Shown here: positions 15,960 to 24,025 of the stretch, piece after piece | Numbering within the stretch: position 1 is the first letter of the stretch | Layout: each line of letters begins with the position of its first letter | From: Rhodobacter sp. | GTDB lineage: Bacteria > Pseudomonadota > Alphaproteobacteria > Rhodobacterales > Rhodobacteraceae | Assembly: GCA_027484985.1 (NCBI GenBank) | Contig: JAIXRW010000030.1 | Location: 1-43,617, forward strand | DNA: 43,617 bases | Direction of reading: 5' to 3' | The notes under the pieces: generated by a model | What the model saw: the letters and a program-made list of their open reading frames with translations, nothing else | Databases searched by the model: none | What the model was told of the DNA's origin: nothing | Position numbers and translations under genes: made by a program

Positions 15960-16273
15960 CCCGCCCGGCGGGTGCGACTTGTCGCGCCCGCCCCCCGCAG
16001 GGCGGGCGCGGCCCGTGCGTTGGGCGCACGGGCGCATGGGGCCAAGGGTGTGAGCCGCGCGCGCCGCTTGTCGCGCGCGGGTGCGGAGGAGGGGCGCGAT
16101 GCGACGGGCGGGGCGCGGCCCGTGTACGGGGCGCATGGGCGTGTCTTGGGACTGCGTGCGCGATGCGCGCAGGTCGCTTGCCCCGCGCGACTGCTGTCGA
16201 AGGCTGATCCTCTGCCCCCTTTCCCTTCCGCCCCCCGCCGCCTATCCTTTCGCTTCACCCGCCGGAGACGCCC

Positions 16274-17836
16274 ATGGACCTGTTCGAAGACCCGCCCGCG
16301 CCTGCGCCGCAGGGGAACCAGCCGGAATATACCGTGTCCGAGCTTTCGGGCGCGGTGAAGCGGGTGATCGAGGGCGAGTTTGGCCTTGTCCGCGTGCGGG
16401 GCGAGGTGGGGCGGGTGTCGCGGCCTGCCTCGGGGCATCTTTATTACGACCTGAAGGATGACCGCAGCGTCATTGCCGCGATCACCTGGAAAGGGCAGGC
16501 GGGCCGCTTGCAGGTGCGCCCCGAGGAGGGGATGGAGGTCATCGTCACGGGGCGGATGACGACCTTTCCGGGGCAGTCGAAATACCAGTTGATCGTCGAG
16601 GAGGTGGCGCCTGCCGGTGCGGGCGCGCTGATGGCGATGCTGGAAAAGCGCCGTGTGGCCCTTGCGGCGGAAGGGCTGTTCGATCCGGGGCGCAAGAAGG
16701 CGATTCCGTTCCTGCCGGGCGTGATCGGGGTTGTCACCTCGCCCTCGGGGGCGGTGATCCGCGATATCCTGCACCGCGTGCGCGACCGCTTTCCGCGGCA
16801 TGTGCTGGTCTGGCCCGTGGCCGTGCAGGGGCAGGCCTGCGCGCCCGAGGTGGCGGCGGCGATCCGCGGGTTCAATGCCATTCCCGAGGGCGGGCCGGTG
16901 CCGCGGCCCGATGTGATTATCGTGGCGCGGGGCGGCGGGTCGCTGGAGGATTTGTGGGGGTTCAACGAGGAGATCGTGGTCAGGGCGGCGGCGGCAAGCC
17001 GGATTCCGCTGATTTCCGCCGTGGGGCACGAGACGGATACGACGCTGATCGACTATGCCGCAGACCGCCGCGCCCCCACCCCCACGGCGGCGGCCGAGAT
17101 GGCGGTGCCGGTGCGGCTGGACCTTGTGGCGGGGGTCGAGGGGCTGGGCGCGCGGGCGGTGCGGGCGGTGGCGCAGGGCGTGGGCGCACGCGGCCAGCGG
17201 CTGCGCGATCTGGGCCGCGCGCTGCCGCGCCCCGAGACGCTGACCGCCACGGCGGCGCAGAAGCTGGACCTGTGGGCGGGGCGGCTGGGTGCGGCGCTGG
17301 GCATGGCGGCGGCGAAGAAGCGCAACGCTTATCAGGCCAAGGCGGGGCTGGTGCGGCCCGAATTGCTGCTGGGGCTGGTCGCACATCGCCGCCGCGATGT
17401 GGCCGAGCGGGCGCGCAGGCTGGAGGCGGCGCGCGACCTGCGGGCCGAACGGGCCGGGATGCGGCTGCAATCGCTGGCGGCGCGGCTGGAGCCTGCCTTG
17501 CTGCGGCTGCGGGCGGGGGCCGAGCGCGATCTGGCCAAGGGGGCTGAGCGGTTGGCGGGGCTGGCGGCGCGGCTGGACGCGGCGCCCCAAGCCCAGCGCC
17601 TGCGGCTGGCGCAGCGGCTTGAGGCGCTGGACCGGACGCGGCTGACGCTGGGCTATGCCGAAACGCTCAAGCGCGGCTTTGCCGTGGTGCGCGGTGACGG
17701 GCATGTGGTGACGGGCAAGGCGGCGGCGGAACGGGCGGCGGTGCTGGAGATCGAATTTGCCGACGGGCGCGTTGCGGTGGGCGGCAAGCGGGCGCGCAGG
17801 GACGAGGCGGGGGGCGGACAGGGCAGCCTGTTCTGA
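16274..17836 (+). CDS. xseA: Exodeoxyribonuclease VII large subunit
   Basis: A 520-residue subunit of exonuclease VII, which degrades single-stranded DNA from both ends into short oligonucleotides together with XseB. The N-terminal OB-fold (about residues 15-115) carries YTVSELSGAVKRVIEGEFG, VRGEVGRVS and SGHLYYDLKD. The catalytic domain has IGVVTSPSGAVIRDILHRV, PDVIIVARGGGSLEDLWGFN and PLISAVGHETDTTLIDYAADRRAPTPTAAAE, the best-conserved motifs of the family. The rest is the long coiled-coil arm, ending with LKRGFAVVRGDG. The start at 16274 has CCGGAGACG upstream. xseB is not in the window. The gene is divergent from purD across a long non-coding region. Confidence 0.96.
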   Translation: MDLFEDPPAPAPQGNQPEYTVSELSGAVKRVIEGEFGLVRVRGEVGRVSRPASGHLYYDLKDDRSVIAAITWKGQAGRLQVRPEEGMEVIVTGRMTTFPGQSKYQLIVEEVAPAGAGALMAMLEKRRVALAAEGLFDPGRKKAIPFLPGVIGVVTSPSGAVIRDILHRVRDRFPRHVLVWPVAVQGQACAPEVAAAIRGFNAIPEGGPVPRPDVIIVARGGGSLEDLWGFNEEIVVRAAAASRIPLISAVGHETDTTLIDYAADRRAPTPTAAAEMAVPVRLDLVAGVEGLGARAVRAVAQGVGARGQRLRDLGRALPRPETLTATAAQKLDLWAGRLGAALGMAAAKKRNAYQAKAGLVRPELLLGLVAHRRRDVAERARRLEAARDLRAERAGMRLQSLAARLEPALLRLRAGAERDLAKGAERLAGLAARLDAAPQAQRLRLAQRLEALDRTRLTLGYAETLKRGFAVVRGDGHVVTGKAAAERAAVLEIEFADGRVAVGGKRARRDEAGGGQGSLF

Positions 17837-17867
17837 CGGCGGGGCCGCAGCGGAGGTGGGCGACCGA

Positions 17868-18290
17868 TCAGGCGCCCGTTTCGGGGCCCGTGCAGTGCAG
17901 CGGCGTGGCTGCGGGGCGCACCTTTGACAGCGGTGAGGGCGGGCCATCGCCCGTGAATTCGGCCATCAGCCCTGCTGCGTCGCGGTAGAAGCGCCAGCAT
18001 TGCGGGGCGGGGTCATCGGCATAGGAAAAGCAGATATTGCCCTTGTCTTCATACCAGATGCCGCTTTGGCACGACTGCCCGGCGAAGGACCACAGAACGC
18101 GGCGGTCGGGCAGATAACGCTCGGTCCCCCAGACACTGCCATTCTGAGCATAGGTGAGGGTCTTGCCGGTGGCATAGGCTTCGAATTCGGCCCCTGTCAG
18201 CGGCGGGGCGGTCTGGCCGGTGGCGGCAGTCGCGCCCACAAGCACGGCCAGCGCGAGGGCCAGAGCGGGCGCGGGCAGGGCGGGGCGCAT
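17868..18290 (-). CDS. Secreted hypothetical protein coupled to the AlkB-like gene
   Basis: A 140-residue protein with a clear signal peptide (MRPALPAPALALALAVLVGA, cleavage probably after ATGQ or nearby). The mature part of about 115 residues has four cysteines in segments GQSCQSGIWYEDKGNICFSY, PQCWRFYRD and PLHCTG, suggesting two disulfides in the periplasm. The wording GSVWGTERYLPDRRVLW followed by IWYEDKGNICFSYADDP resembles small conserved alphaproteobacterial secreted proteins of unknown function. The ATG overlaps the stop of the upstream hydroxylase gene by 4 bases (ATGA), so both are translated from one mRNA. I do not recognise a named family. Confidence 0.75.
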   Translation of the reverse strand: MRPALPAPALALALAVLVGATAATGQTAPPLTGAEFEAYATGKTLTYAQNGSVWGTERYLPDRRVLWSFAGQSCQSGIWYEDKGNICFSYADDPAPQCWRFYRDAAGLMAEFTGDGPPSPLSKVRPAATPLHCTGPETGA

Positions 18291-19327
18291 CAGGGCTGCG
18301 CCTTGGGCGAAAGGGCGGCAAGGCGGGGCGCCATCAGCCTGCGCCACAGCGGCGGGACCAGCGCCACAAGGGCGGCCAGCGGCAGCGGCCATGGCAGGCG
18401 CGGGGCGGTATCGGGCAGGCGCAGCGCGGGATAGGGGCGCGCGGGGTGGGCGTGGTGATCGGAATGGCGCGGCGCGTTCAAAAGCAGGGCCGATGACATC
18501 CAGTGTGCGGAATTCCACGAATGGGCGGGGCCTACCGGTTCGGGGCGGCCATCGGGCAGCAGGCGGCGGGTCAGGCCGTAATGCTGCACATAATCGGACA
18601 GGTGGATCTGCACCTGGGCATGGAGCGCAAGCCCCAGCCACAGCGCGATGCCGACCCCGCCGCCGATCAGCGCGGCAAGGCACAGGGCCAGCGCCGACAG
18701 GACCGCATAGGCGAGATAGGGATGCAGGCGGTGCGGCCGCGCCGATTCTGCCCGCAGGCCCGCGCGAAACCCCTGCCAGCCCGCCCGCAGGGCAAAGCGC
18801 CAGAACCCTTCGCCGCGCCGTGCGGTGGCGGGATCGTCGGGCGTGGCCACATGGCGGTGATGCACCAGCCGGTGGCTAGAGGCGTGATGGCCGATCAGCA
18901 GGGCCGAATAGACCGCGACCCCCAGCCAGAACAGGCGCCGGTCGGTGCGGTGGATCAGTTCATGCGCGGCGGGATGGGCGATCTGGCCCAGCCACAGACC
19001 CGTGGCACAGAACAGCGCGGCCTTGGCCAAGGGGGAAAGGCCGGGGCCCGTTGCGGCATGGATGGCCAGCGCGGGCAGCGCCAGCGCCGCAAGGCCCAGA
19101 CCGACAAGAAGGCTGCCCGCGGCCGGAAACTCGGCCCCTTCGGGCGCGTCGGCGGCAAGGGGCAAAAGCTGGTCGAGCAGCAGCGGCACGAGGAACATCC
19201 ACACAAGCGCCGCGTAAAGCCAGATGCCACCCGTGGCCGCCCCCGCGACAAGCAGGGCGGCGGGCAGCAGGGTGGCAAGCGCAAAGGCGGAAAGCGGAAC
19301 GGCTACGGGCATCACAGGGTCAGACAT
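18290..19327 (-). CDS. AlkB-like alkane 1-monooxygenase / membrane fatty-acid-hydroxylase family
   Basis: A 345-residue integral membrane di-iron protein. The histidine boxes of the AlkB family are all present: HELIH (122-126), HHASSHRLVHHRHVATP (147-163), the DYVQHYGLTRR block (245-255) and NAPRHSDHHAHPARPY (284-299). Six or so membrane helices surround them. AlkB hydroxylates terminal carbons of medium-chain alkanes using rubredoxin; this protein is shorter than the Pseudomonas enzyme, and no rubredoxin gene is nearby, so the substrate could be another hydrocarbon or lipid. The only in-frame ATG near the expected N-terminus is 19327, without a strong ribosome-binding site. It is divergent from ftsY and overlaps the downstream secreted-protein gene. 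Confidence 0.85.
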   Translation of the reverse strand: MSDPVMPVAVPLSAFALATLLPAALLVAGAATGGIWLYAALVWMFLVPLLLDQLLPLAADAPEGAEFPAAGSLLVGLGLAALALPALAIHAATGPGLSPLAKAALFCATGLWLGQIAHPAAHELIHRTDRRLFWLGVAVYSALLIGHHASSHRLVHHRHVATPDDPATARRGEGFWRFALRAGWQGFRAGLRAESARPHRLHPYLAYAVLSALALCLAALIGGGVGIALWLGLALHAQVQIHLSDYVQHYGLTRRLLPDGRPEPVGPAHSWNSAHWMSSALLLNAPRHSDHHAHPARPYPALRLPDTAPRLPWPLPLAALVALVPPLWRRLMAPRLAALSPKAQP

Positions 19328-19491
19328 AGCATGGAATAGGCCCGTGTCGAAGTCTGGACAGGCGGGATCATGCGGCGCTGTGGCCCGATGTTGCCGGTGG
19401 CGGCGGACTGCGGCCTGCCTGCGGAGCGGGGTCTTTCGTTTGGGGCCGGAAAGGACTAGGTGAGGGGCAAGCGGCAAGGAGCCTGTCACCC

Positions 19492-20493
19492 ATGTCATTC
19501 CTGAAAAAACTGCGCGACCGGATGTTCCGTTCGTCCGACAAGATTGGTGAAGGGCTTGAGGCGCTGGTGGCGGACCCGATGGCTGCGCCTGCGGCGGGTG
19601 ACGGGGCGGGAACGGCGGCGCGGCCCGGTCTGGTCGGGCGGCTGTTTGGCGCGGACGAGCCGCGGCGGCTGGTCGATGATGCCATGCTCGAAAGCCTTGA
19701 GGATGTGCTGATTGGCGCGGATATGGGGGTCGAGACGGCGGCGCGGGTGACGGCGAACATTGCCGAAGGGCGGTTCGGCAAGCGCGTGACCACGCGGGAA
19801 TTGCGGGCGGCGCTGGCGGACGAGATCGCGCGGATCATGGAGCCGGTGGCGCGGCCCTTGCCGGTTTACGCCCAGCGCCCGCAGGTGGTGCTGGTGGTGG
19901 GGGTGAACGGGTCAGGCAAGACCACGACGATCGGCAAGCTGGCGAGCCAGTTCAAGGCGGCGGGCAAGTCGGTGGTGATTGCCGCAGGTGACACGTTCCG
20001 CGCGGCGGCGGTCGAGCAGTTGCAGGTCTGGGGCAGCCGTGCAGGCGTGCCGGTGCTGACCGCGCCCGAGGGGTCGGACCCCGCAAGTCTGGCCTTTGAC
20101 GCGTTGACCAAGGCGCAGGCCGAGGGGGCTGATTTGCTGTTGATCGACACGGCGGGGCGGTTGCAGAACCGCGCCGACCTGATGGAGGAACTGGCCAAGA
20201 TCGTGCGCGTGCTGCGCAAGAAAGACCCCAGCGCGCCGCATAACACCCTTTTGGTGCTGGATGCGACCACGGGGCAGAACGCGGTTTCCCAAGTCGAGAT
20301 TTTCCGCAAGATCGCCGATGTGACCGGGCTGGTGATGACCAAGCTGGACGGCACGGCCAAGGGCGGGGTGCTGGTTTCCTTGGCCGACAAGTTCGGCTTG
20401 CCGATCCATGCCATCGGGGTGGGCGAGCAGATCGACGATTTGGCCCCCTTTGACCCCGAGGATTTCGCCAAGGCGCTGGTCGGGCAGGAGTGA
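19492..20493 (+). CDS. ftsY: FtsY, signal recognition particle receptor
   Basis: A 333-residue SRP GTPase that docks ribosome-SRP complexes at the inner membrane for cotranslational insertion. The NG domain shows GVNGSGKTTTIGKLASQF (P-loop, about residues 139-156), AAGDTFRAAAVEQLQVW, LLLIDTAGRLQNRADLMEEL, VLDATTGQNAV and MTKLDGTAKGG, all in the usual order; the C-terminus DLAPFDPEDFAKALVGQE is also typical. The acidic A domain is short (about 50 residues), as in other alphaproteobacteria. The ATG at 19492 follows AAGGAG. It heads a three-gene operon with 4-bp overlaps to the EamA transporter and yciB genes. Confidence 0.97.
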   Translation: MSFLKKLRDRMFRSSDKIGEGLEALVADPMAAPAAGDGAGTAARPGLVGRLFGADEPRRLVDDAMLESLEDVLIGADMGVETAARVTANIAEGRFGKRVTTRELRAALADEIARIMEPVARPLPVYAQRPQVVLVVGVNGSGKTTTIGKLASQFKAAGKSVVIAAGDTFRAAAVEQLQVWGSRAGVPVLTAPEGSDPASLAFDALTKAQAEGADLLLIDTAGRLQNRADLMEELAKIVRVLRKKDPSAPHNTLLVLDATTGQNAVSQVEIFRKIADVTGLVMTKLDGTAKGGVLVSLADKFGLPIHAIGVGEQIDDLAPFDPEDFAKALVGQE

Positions 20494-21389
20494 GCGGCTG
20501 GATCGCGTCGCTCGAGGGCACGCCGGCGGGGCATGATCTGGCGCTGGTGCTGGCGCTTGCGGCGGCGGTGCTGCATGCGCTGTTCGGGGCCTTGCAGAAG
20601 GGGCGCTATGACCCGTGGACCAGCCGCGCGGTGATCGATGTGTTCTACTTCGTGCTGGCGCTGCCCTTCGTAATTTTTGTCGTGCCCTGGCCCGAGCCGC
20701 ATATGTGGCCGATCTTTGCGGGGGTCTTTGTCATCCATGCCGGATACAAGTGGTTGCAGGCCATGACCTATGCGCGGGGGGCCTATACCGTGGTTTACCC
20801 CGTGGTGCGGGGAACGGGGCCGTTCTTTGCGGTGATCGGCGCAGGGGTCGTGTTTGGCGAGCATTTCGCGCCCCTGCAATGGGCGGGGCTGGGGCTGTTG
20901 ATGGCGGGCATCTTCGGGCTTGCGGCCTATAACCTTGCGAATGTGCAGGTGGACCGCGAGACGCTGGTGCCCGCGCTGGGCCTTGCCGTGGCGACGGGGG
21001 CGGTGGTGGCGCTTTACACCACCTATGACGCCTACGGGATCAGGGCCACGGCGGACCCGTTCACCTTTCTGGCGTGGTTTTTCCTGATTGACGGGGTGCT
21101 GTTTCCGCTGGTCTTTGCGCGGCGGCTTTTGGCGGCGCCACGGGGCGAGATATGGCCGATGGTCAGGCTGGGGCTGTTCGGGGCGGTGATCGCCTATCTT
21201 TCCTTCGGGTCGATCATGCTGGCCACGCGGCTGGACAAGGTGGGCGAGGCGGCGGTGCTGCGCGAAACCTCGACGGTGTTTGCGGCCTTGATCGGGTGGC
21301 TGGTTCTGGGTGACAAGGTGGGTGCTGCGCGGCTGGCCCTGATGGGGCTGATCGCGGCGGGGGCGGTGGTCATGGAGATGGCGGGATGA
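20490..21389 (+). CDS. EamA/DMT family transporter
   Basis: A 299-residue membrane protein with about ten hydrophobic helices and the two-fold EamA repeat of the drug/metabolite transporter superfamily. Typical EamA marks are ARGAYTVVYPVVRGTGPFFA at the end of the first repeat and LRETSTVFAALIGWLVLGDK at the end of the second. Substrates range from amino acids to nucleotides and metabolites and cannot be predicted here. The GTG start overlaps the ftsY stop (GTGA), and its own stop overlaps yciB, so the three are one operon. The link to ftsY and septation genes may be only positional. Confidence 0.88.
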   Translation: MSGWIASLEGTPAGHDLALVLALAAAVLHALFGALQKGRYDPWTSRAVIDVFYFVLALPFVIFVVPWPEPHMWPIFAGVFVIHAGYKWLQAMTYARGAYTVVYPVVRGTGPFFAVIGAGVVFGEHFAPLQWAGLGLLMAGIFGLAAYNLANVQVDRETLVPALGLAVATGAVVALYTTYDAYGIRATADPFTFLAWFFLIDGVLFPLVFARRLLAAPRGEIWPMVRLGLFGAVIAYLSFGSIMLATRLDKVGEAAVLRETSTVFAALIGWLVLGDKVGAARLALMGLIAAGAVVMEMAG

Positions 21390-22006
21390 ACGGCGAAACG
21401 GGTGGCGGGCGCAAGGTGCATCCGGCGGTGAAACTGGCGCTGGAACTGGGGCCGGTGGTGCTGTTCTTTGCGGGCTATATGAAGCTGCGCGACCAGACCG
21501 TCACGCTGCTGGGCACCGATTACAGCGGCTTTCTGGTGATGACGGCGGCCTTCATTCCGCTGATGCTGGTGACGACGGGGCTGCTGTGGTGGCTGACGGG
21601 GCGGCTGTCGAAGATGCAGATCGCCACGGTGGTTCTGGTCGTGGTCTTTGGCGGGCTGTCGGTCTGGTTCAAGGACGAGCGGTTCTTCAAGATGAAGCCC
21701 ACGATGATTTACCTGCTGTTCGGGGGGCTGCTGGGTTTTGGCCTGCTGCGCGGGCAAAGCTATTTGCGGCTGGTGATGGAAGAGGCGCTGCCCTTGCAGC
21801 CCGAAGGCTGGATGATCCTGACACGGCGGCTGTGCGCGTTCTTCTTTGCGCTGGCCATCGCGAACGAAGCCATCTGGCGCAATTTTTCCACCGAGGTCTG
21901 GGTCGAGTTCAAGACCTTTGGCCTGACCGCCGCGCTGTTCCTGTTCTTTCTGAGCCAAGGCGGGGTCTTGAACCGCTATGGCATCGAGGATGACACGCAG
22001 GGCTGA
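21386..22006 (+). CDS. yciB: Inner membrane septation protein YciB/IspZ
   Basis: A 206-residue membrane protein of the YciB (intracellular septation protein A) family, involved in envelope integrity and septum formation. Family marks are the N-terminal KLALELGPVVLFFAGYMK, the central LVVVFGGLSVWFKDERFFKM followed by KPTMIYLLFG, and the C-terminal ANEAIWRNFSTEVWVEFKTF. Five to six membrane helices are visible. The family is usually about 180-200 residues, so this one is full length. The ATG overlaps the stop of the EamA gene (ATGA). The operon ends here; a strong AT-rich palindrome lies about 40 bases downstream. Confidence 0.93.
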   Translation: MNGETGGGRKVHPAVKLALELGPVVLFFAGYMKLRDQTVTLLGTDYSGFLVMTAAFIPLMLVTTGLLWWLTGRLSKMQIATVVLVVVFGGLSVWFKDERFFKMKPTMIYLLFGGLLGFGLLRGQSYLRLVMEEALPLQPEGWMILTRRLCAFFFALAIANEAIWRNFSTEVWVEFKTFGLTAALFLFFLSQGGVLNRYGIEDDTQG

Positions 22007-22047
22007 TCGGGGAAGGGGTCTTTCCGGCGCAGGGGCGCGGGTTGTCA

Positions 22048-22072
22048 GAAGAATTTTCGGCGAAAATTCTTC
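22048..22072. repeat. Perfect 11-bp palindrome after yciB
   Basis: GAAGAATTTTC (22048-22058) pairs with GAAAATTCTTC (22062-22072) around GGC. It could act as a terminator for the ftsY operon, although no T run follows. A weaker relative, CGAATTT/AAATTCG, lies just after the cupin gene at 4984-5004, so this may be a small repeat family used at operon ends. Confidence 0.55.
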
Positions 22073-22103
22073 GGTGCGCGGCGGCGCGGGTCGGTGCGAT
22101 ATG

Positions 22104-22133
22104 AAAAAGGGCGACCCGAAGGCCGCCCTTTCC
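22104..22133 (-). terminator. Intrinsic terminator of cspA with UUCG loop
   Basis: Read on the minus strand, AAAGGGCGGCC pairs with GGTCGCCCTTT (one G-U pair) around a TTCG tetraloop, and the 3' side runs into TTTTTCAT. It lies about 20 bases past the cspA stop codon. The stable stem, UUCG loop and U tract make this a confident rho-independent terminator. Confidence 0.8.
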
Positions 22134-22154
22134 GCATGTCGTGCCGGTGGCGGA

Positions 22155-22361
22155 TTATGCCAGGGCGAGGTTGGTTGCCGATTCGCGACCATTGCGGTCA
22201 CGTTCCAGATCGTAGGTCACAGCCTGGCCATCATTCAGGCCGCGCAGGCCTGCACGCTCAAGAGCGCTGATGTGGACGAAAACGTCCTTCTGGCCGCCTT
22301 CCGGTGCGATAAAGCCGAAGCCTTTGGTGGCGTTGAACCATTTCACGGTGCCGTTGGCCAT
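22155..22361 (-). CDS. cspA: Cold-shock domain protein (CspA family)
   Basis: A 68-residue single cold-shock domain, an OB fold that binds single-stranded RNA and DNA and acts as an RNA chaperone. Both RNP motifs are intact: KGFGFIAPE (RNP1, residues 13-21) and DVFVHISAL (RNP2, about 26-34), following the usual start ANGTVKWFNATKG. The start at 22361 follows AGGAG. The gap to the next upstream gene leaves room for a leader of up to about 120 bases, the length typical of temperature-responsive csp mRNAs, but no specific thermosensor could be recognised. Whether it is cold-induced or constitutive cannot be told. Confidence 0.95.
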   Translation of the reverse strand: MANGTVKWFNATKGFGFIAPEGGQKDVFVHISALERAGLRGLNDGQAVTYDLERDRNGRESATNLALA

Positions 22362-22473
22362 CGTGAGATCTCCTGTCTTTAGAATGCCACCCGCAGCATG
22401 CGATGGCTCGGCTCAGGGTCATCAAGGTCGCGTCTGAAGCCCGAGGGGAGACAGAAGGTCGAAAGATCGAATA

Positions 22474-22509
22474 AAGCAAAAACACCATGCGCCTTAAATC
22501 GGCGCATGG
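22474..22509 (-). terminator. Intrinsic terminator of the second GST gene
   Basis: CCATGCGCC (22485-22493) and GGCGCATGG (22501-22509) form a perfect 9-bp stem. Read on the minus strand, the direction of the upstream GST gene, the stem is followed by TGTTTTTGC. It lies about 50 bases past that gene's stop codon and insulates cspA from it. Confidence 0.75.
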
Positions 22510-22561
22510 CAAGGCAATTCGCCTGACGGTTGACAAAAGCGCGGAACGCCGCCCGATGGCA

Positions 22562-23257
22562 TCAGCGTTTGAACAGGATTTCCTGCGCCTTGCGGTCGGT
22601 GGTGTTGTTGTTGCGGTGTTCGGCGCCCACGGCATTGCCTTTGGCAAAGGCGGGGCGGGCGGCCAGTTCGTCGAGCCAGCGTTTCATGTTGGGTTTGTCG
22701 TCCATCGTCTGCTGCTGGCCCTGCCAGCCCATCGCCCATGGCCAGATCGCGAAATCGGCAATCGACAGGAAATCACCCGCGACATAGGCGTGTTTGGCCA
22801 GTTGCTTGTCGAGCACGCCGTACAGGCGGCCCACCTCGCGGCGGTAGCGGTCTTTGGCGTAGGGCAGGTCTTGCGGCGGGTCCATCGCGGGGGCGTAGGT
22901 CAGGAAGTGGTGCGCCTGACCCGCCATCGGGCCCACGCCGCCCATCTGCCACATCAGCCATTGGTCCACCGCGATGCGGTCACGTTCGGTGGGGCCGCAG
23001 AAGGTGCCGGTCTTGCGGGCGAGGTATTGCAGGATCGCGCCGGATTCGAAGATGGAGATCGGCTTGCCATCGGGGCCATCGGGATCGGTGATGGCGGGCA
23101 TGCGGTTGTTGGGCGCGATGGCAAGGAAATCGGGCTTGAACTGGTCGCCCGCGCCGATGTTCACAAGGTGGATGTCATAGGCGAGGCCCATCTCTTCCAG
23201 CGCGATGGTAATCTTTTTGCCGTTGGGGGTGGGCCAGTAATAAAGCGCGATCGTCAT
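22562..23257 (-). CDS. Glutathione S-transferase, YfcG/YghU-like disulfide reductase
   Basis: A 231-residue glutathione transferase of the nu/YfcG type. The N-terminal thioredoxin-like domain has LYYWPTPNGKKITIALEEMG, with the TPNGxK motif used instead of a catalytic cysteine, then NNRMPAITDPDG and ISIFESGAILQYLARK, binding glutathione. The helical C-terminal domain has DQWLMWQMGGVGPMAGQAHH, AGDFLSIADFAIWPW and ELAARPAFAKG, as in E. coli YfcG, whose enzyme reduces disulfides with two bound glutathiones. The start at 23257 follows AAAGGA. The open frame extends about 90 codons upstream without family resemblance. It is unrelated in type to the GST at 9899. Confidence 0.9.
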   Translation of the reverse strand: MTIALYYWPTPNGKKITIALEEMGLAYDIHLVNIGAGDQFKPDFLAIAPNNRMPAITDPDGPDGKPISIFESGAILQYLARKTGTFCGPTERDRIAVDQWLMWQMGGVGPMAGQAHHFLTYAPAMDPPQDLPYAKDRYRREVGRLYGVLDKQLAKHAYVAGDFLSIADFAIWPWAMGWQGQQQTMDDKPNMKRWLDELAARPAFAKGNAVGAEHRNNNTTDRKAQEILFKR

Positions 23258-23450
23258 GGCATGTCCTTTTGCAGGTTCGGCGGCGATGATGCGCCTTGAG
23301 CGGGCGGCGGCAAGGGGGAAATCTCTGCATCGGCGCACAGGGCAGGGGGCTGTGGCGGGGATCGCGGAATTTTGTGTGCGGATCGCGCGGGAGGGGGCTA
23401 TGGTCGCCTTGGGCGTGCGTTTCGCTGCCTGTGTGCACTTCGGGGGTATC

Positions 23451-23885
23451 ATGGGACTTTTCGACCAACTGGCCGGTGCGGTGGCGGGCGGGCTTTCGGG
23501 CGGGGGCGACAGCCCGCTTGCGGGGATCACGGGCATGGCGCAGAACCCCGCGCTGATGCAGCAGGTGAGCGGGCTTTTGGGCGGGGCCGGCGGGATTGGC
23601 GGTCTGGTCGAGAAATTCGCCGCCGCCGGATTGGGGGACGCGGCGCAAAGCTGGGTGTCGGCGGGGCCGAATCAGGCGGTGTCGGCGGCGGACCTGCACA
23701 GCGTGTTCGGGGCCGACAAGCTGGGCGCGATGGCGCAGGCGGCGGGGATCGACCTGCATGACCTGACGGGGATGCTGGCCAAGGCCCTGCCCGCGCTGGT
23801 GGACCATGCGACGCCGTGCGGCGCGATGTCGCAATCGGGCGGGATCGACCTTGCCGGATTGCTGGGCGGGCTGATGAAGGGCTAG
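23451..23885 (+). CDS. YidB-like (DUF937 family) protein
   Basis: A 144-residue protein rich in Gly, Ala and Leu, starting MGLFDQLAGAVAGGL as in YidB and related DUF937 proteins. The region from about 45 to 115 (GGIGGLVEKFAAAGLGDAAQ, SWVSAGPNQAVSAADLHSVFG, ADKLGAMAQAAGIDLHDLTG) is the conserved part: the SWVxxGxNxPV-like block and a predicted bundle of helices. The function of the family is unknown. The start at 23451 follows CGGGGG; the longer open frame upstream does not fit the family. It stands alone, upstream of the metZ promoter and leader. Confidence 0.83.
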   Translation: MGLFDQLAGAVAGGLSGGGDSPLAGITGMAQNPALMQQVSGLLGGAGGIGGLVEKFAAAGLGDAAQSWVSAGPNQAVSAADLHSVFGADKLGAMAQAAGIDLHDLTGMLAKALPALVDHATPCGAMSQSGGIDLAGLLGGLMKG

Positions 23886-23921
23886 GCCCTGCGGCCGCCC
23901 GTTGCGCGAGCGGGCGCATGG

Positions 23922-23950
23922 TTGACCTTTGGCCGCAACCGGCGTATCGG
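23922..23950 (+). promoter_or_regulatory. Candidate sigma-70 promoter for metZ
   Basis: TTGACC (23922-23927) and TATCGG (23945-23950) are separated by exactly 17 bases. The predicted transcript start about seven bases further coincides with the 5' edge of the SAM-II-like aptamer (23957), which supports the call. Confidence 0.5.
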
Positions 23951-23956
23951 CTGCGG

Positions 23957-24010
23957 TGTGGCGCTTTGTTACCGGATTGCGGGCCACGTTAAAAACTCCG
24001 CTAAAGAGGG
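23957..24010 (+). promoter_or_regulatory. SAM-II (SAM/metA-motif) riboswitch aptamer upstream of metZ
   Basis: The segment matches the compact SAM-II pseudoknot. GTGGC (23958-23962) pairs with GCCAC (23983-23987) to form P1. CGGA in the P1 loop (23973-23976) pairs with TCCG downstream (23997-24000) to form the pseudoknot. The conserved parts ATTGC, CACGTTAAA and GCTAAA are in the expected places. SAM-II binds S-adenosylmethionine in its pseudoknot and represses methionine genes in alphaproteobacteria. A Shine-Dalgarno-like AGAGGG ends the aptamer, but the gene starts 67 bases later, behind a terminator. SAM-V shares the same binding core and remains a possible class. Confidence 0.85.
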
Positions 24011-24025
24011 TTCGCGGGCGGATAC

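Larger units (their letters stand above)
15550..16273. other. 724-bp gene-poor gap between divergent purD and xseA
   Basis: No convincing gene is seen; all six frames are open for long stretches only because of GC richness, and the open frames continue into neighbours as shadows. The gap must hold the divergent purD and xseA promoters. It also holds a duplicated structured element (listed separately) and a third, partial match near 16095-16140 to the GGGGCG...GGCCCGTG...GGGGCGCA part of the unit. Several inverted GC-rich tracts such as GCCCGCCCCCCGCAGGGCGGGC (about 15988) can form hairpins. Confidence 0.6.

Noticed and set aside
15068..17947. 959-codon open frame on the minus strand spanning purD, the gap and xseA
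   Set aside because: It is antisense to xseA and out of frame with purD; its composition is Arg/Pro/His-rich and repetitive, as expected of a shadow frame in GC-rich DNA.
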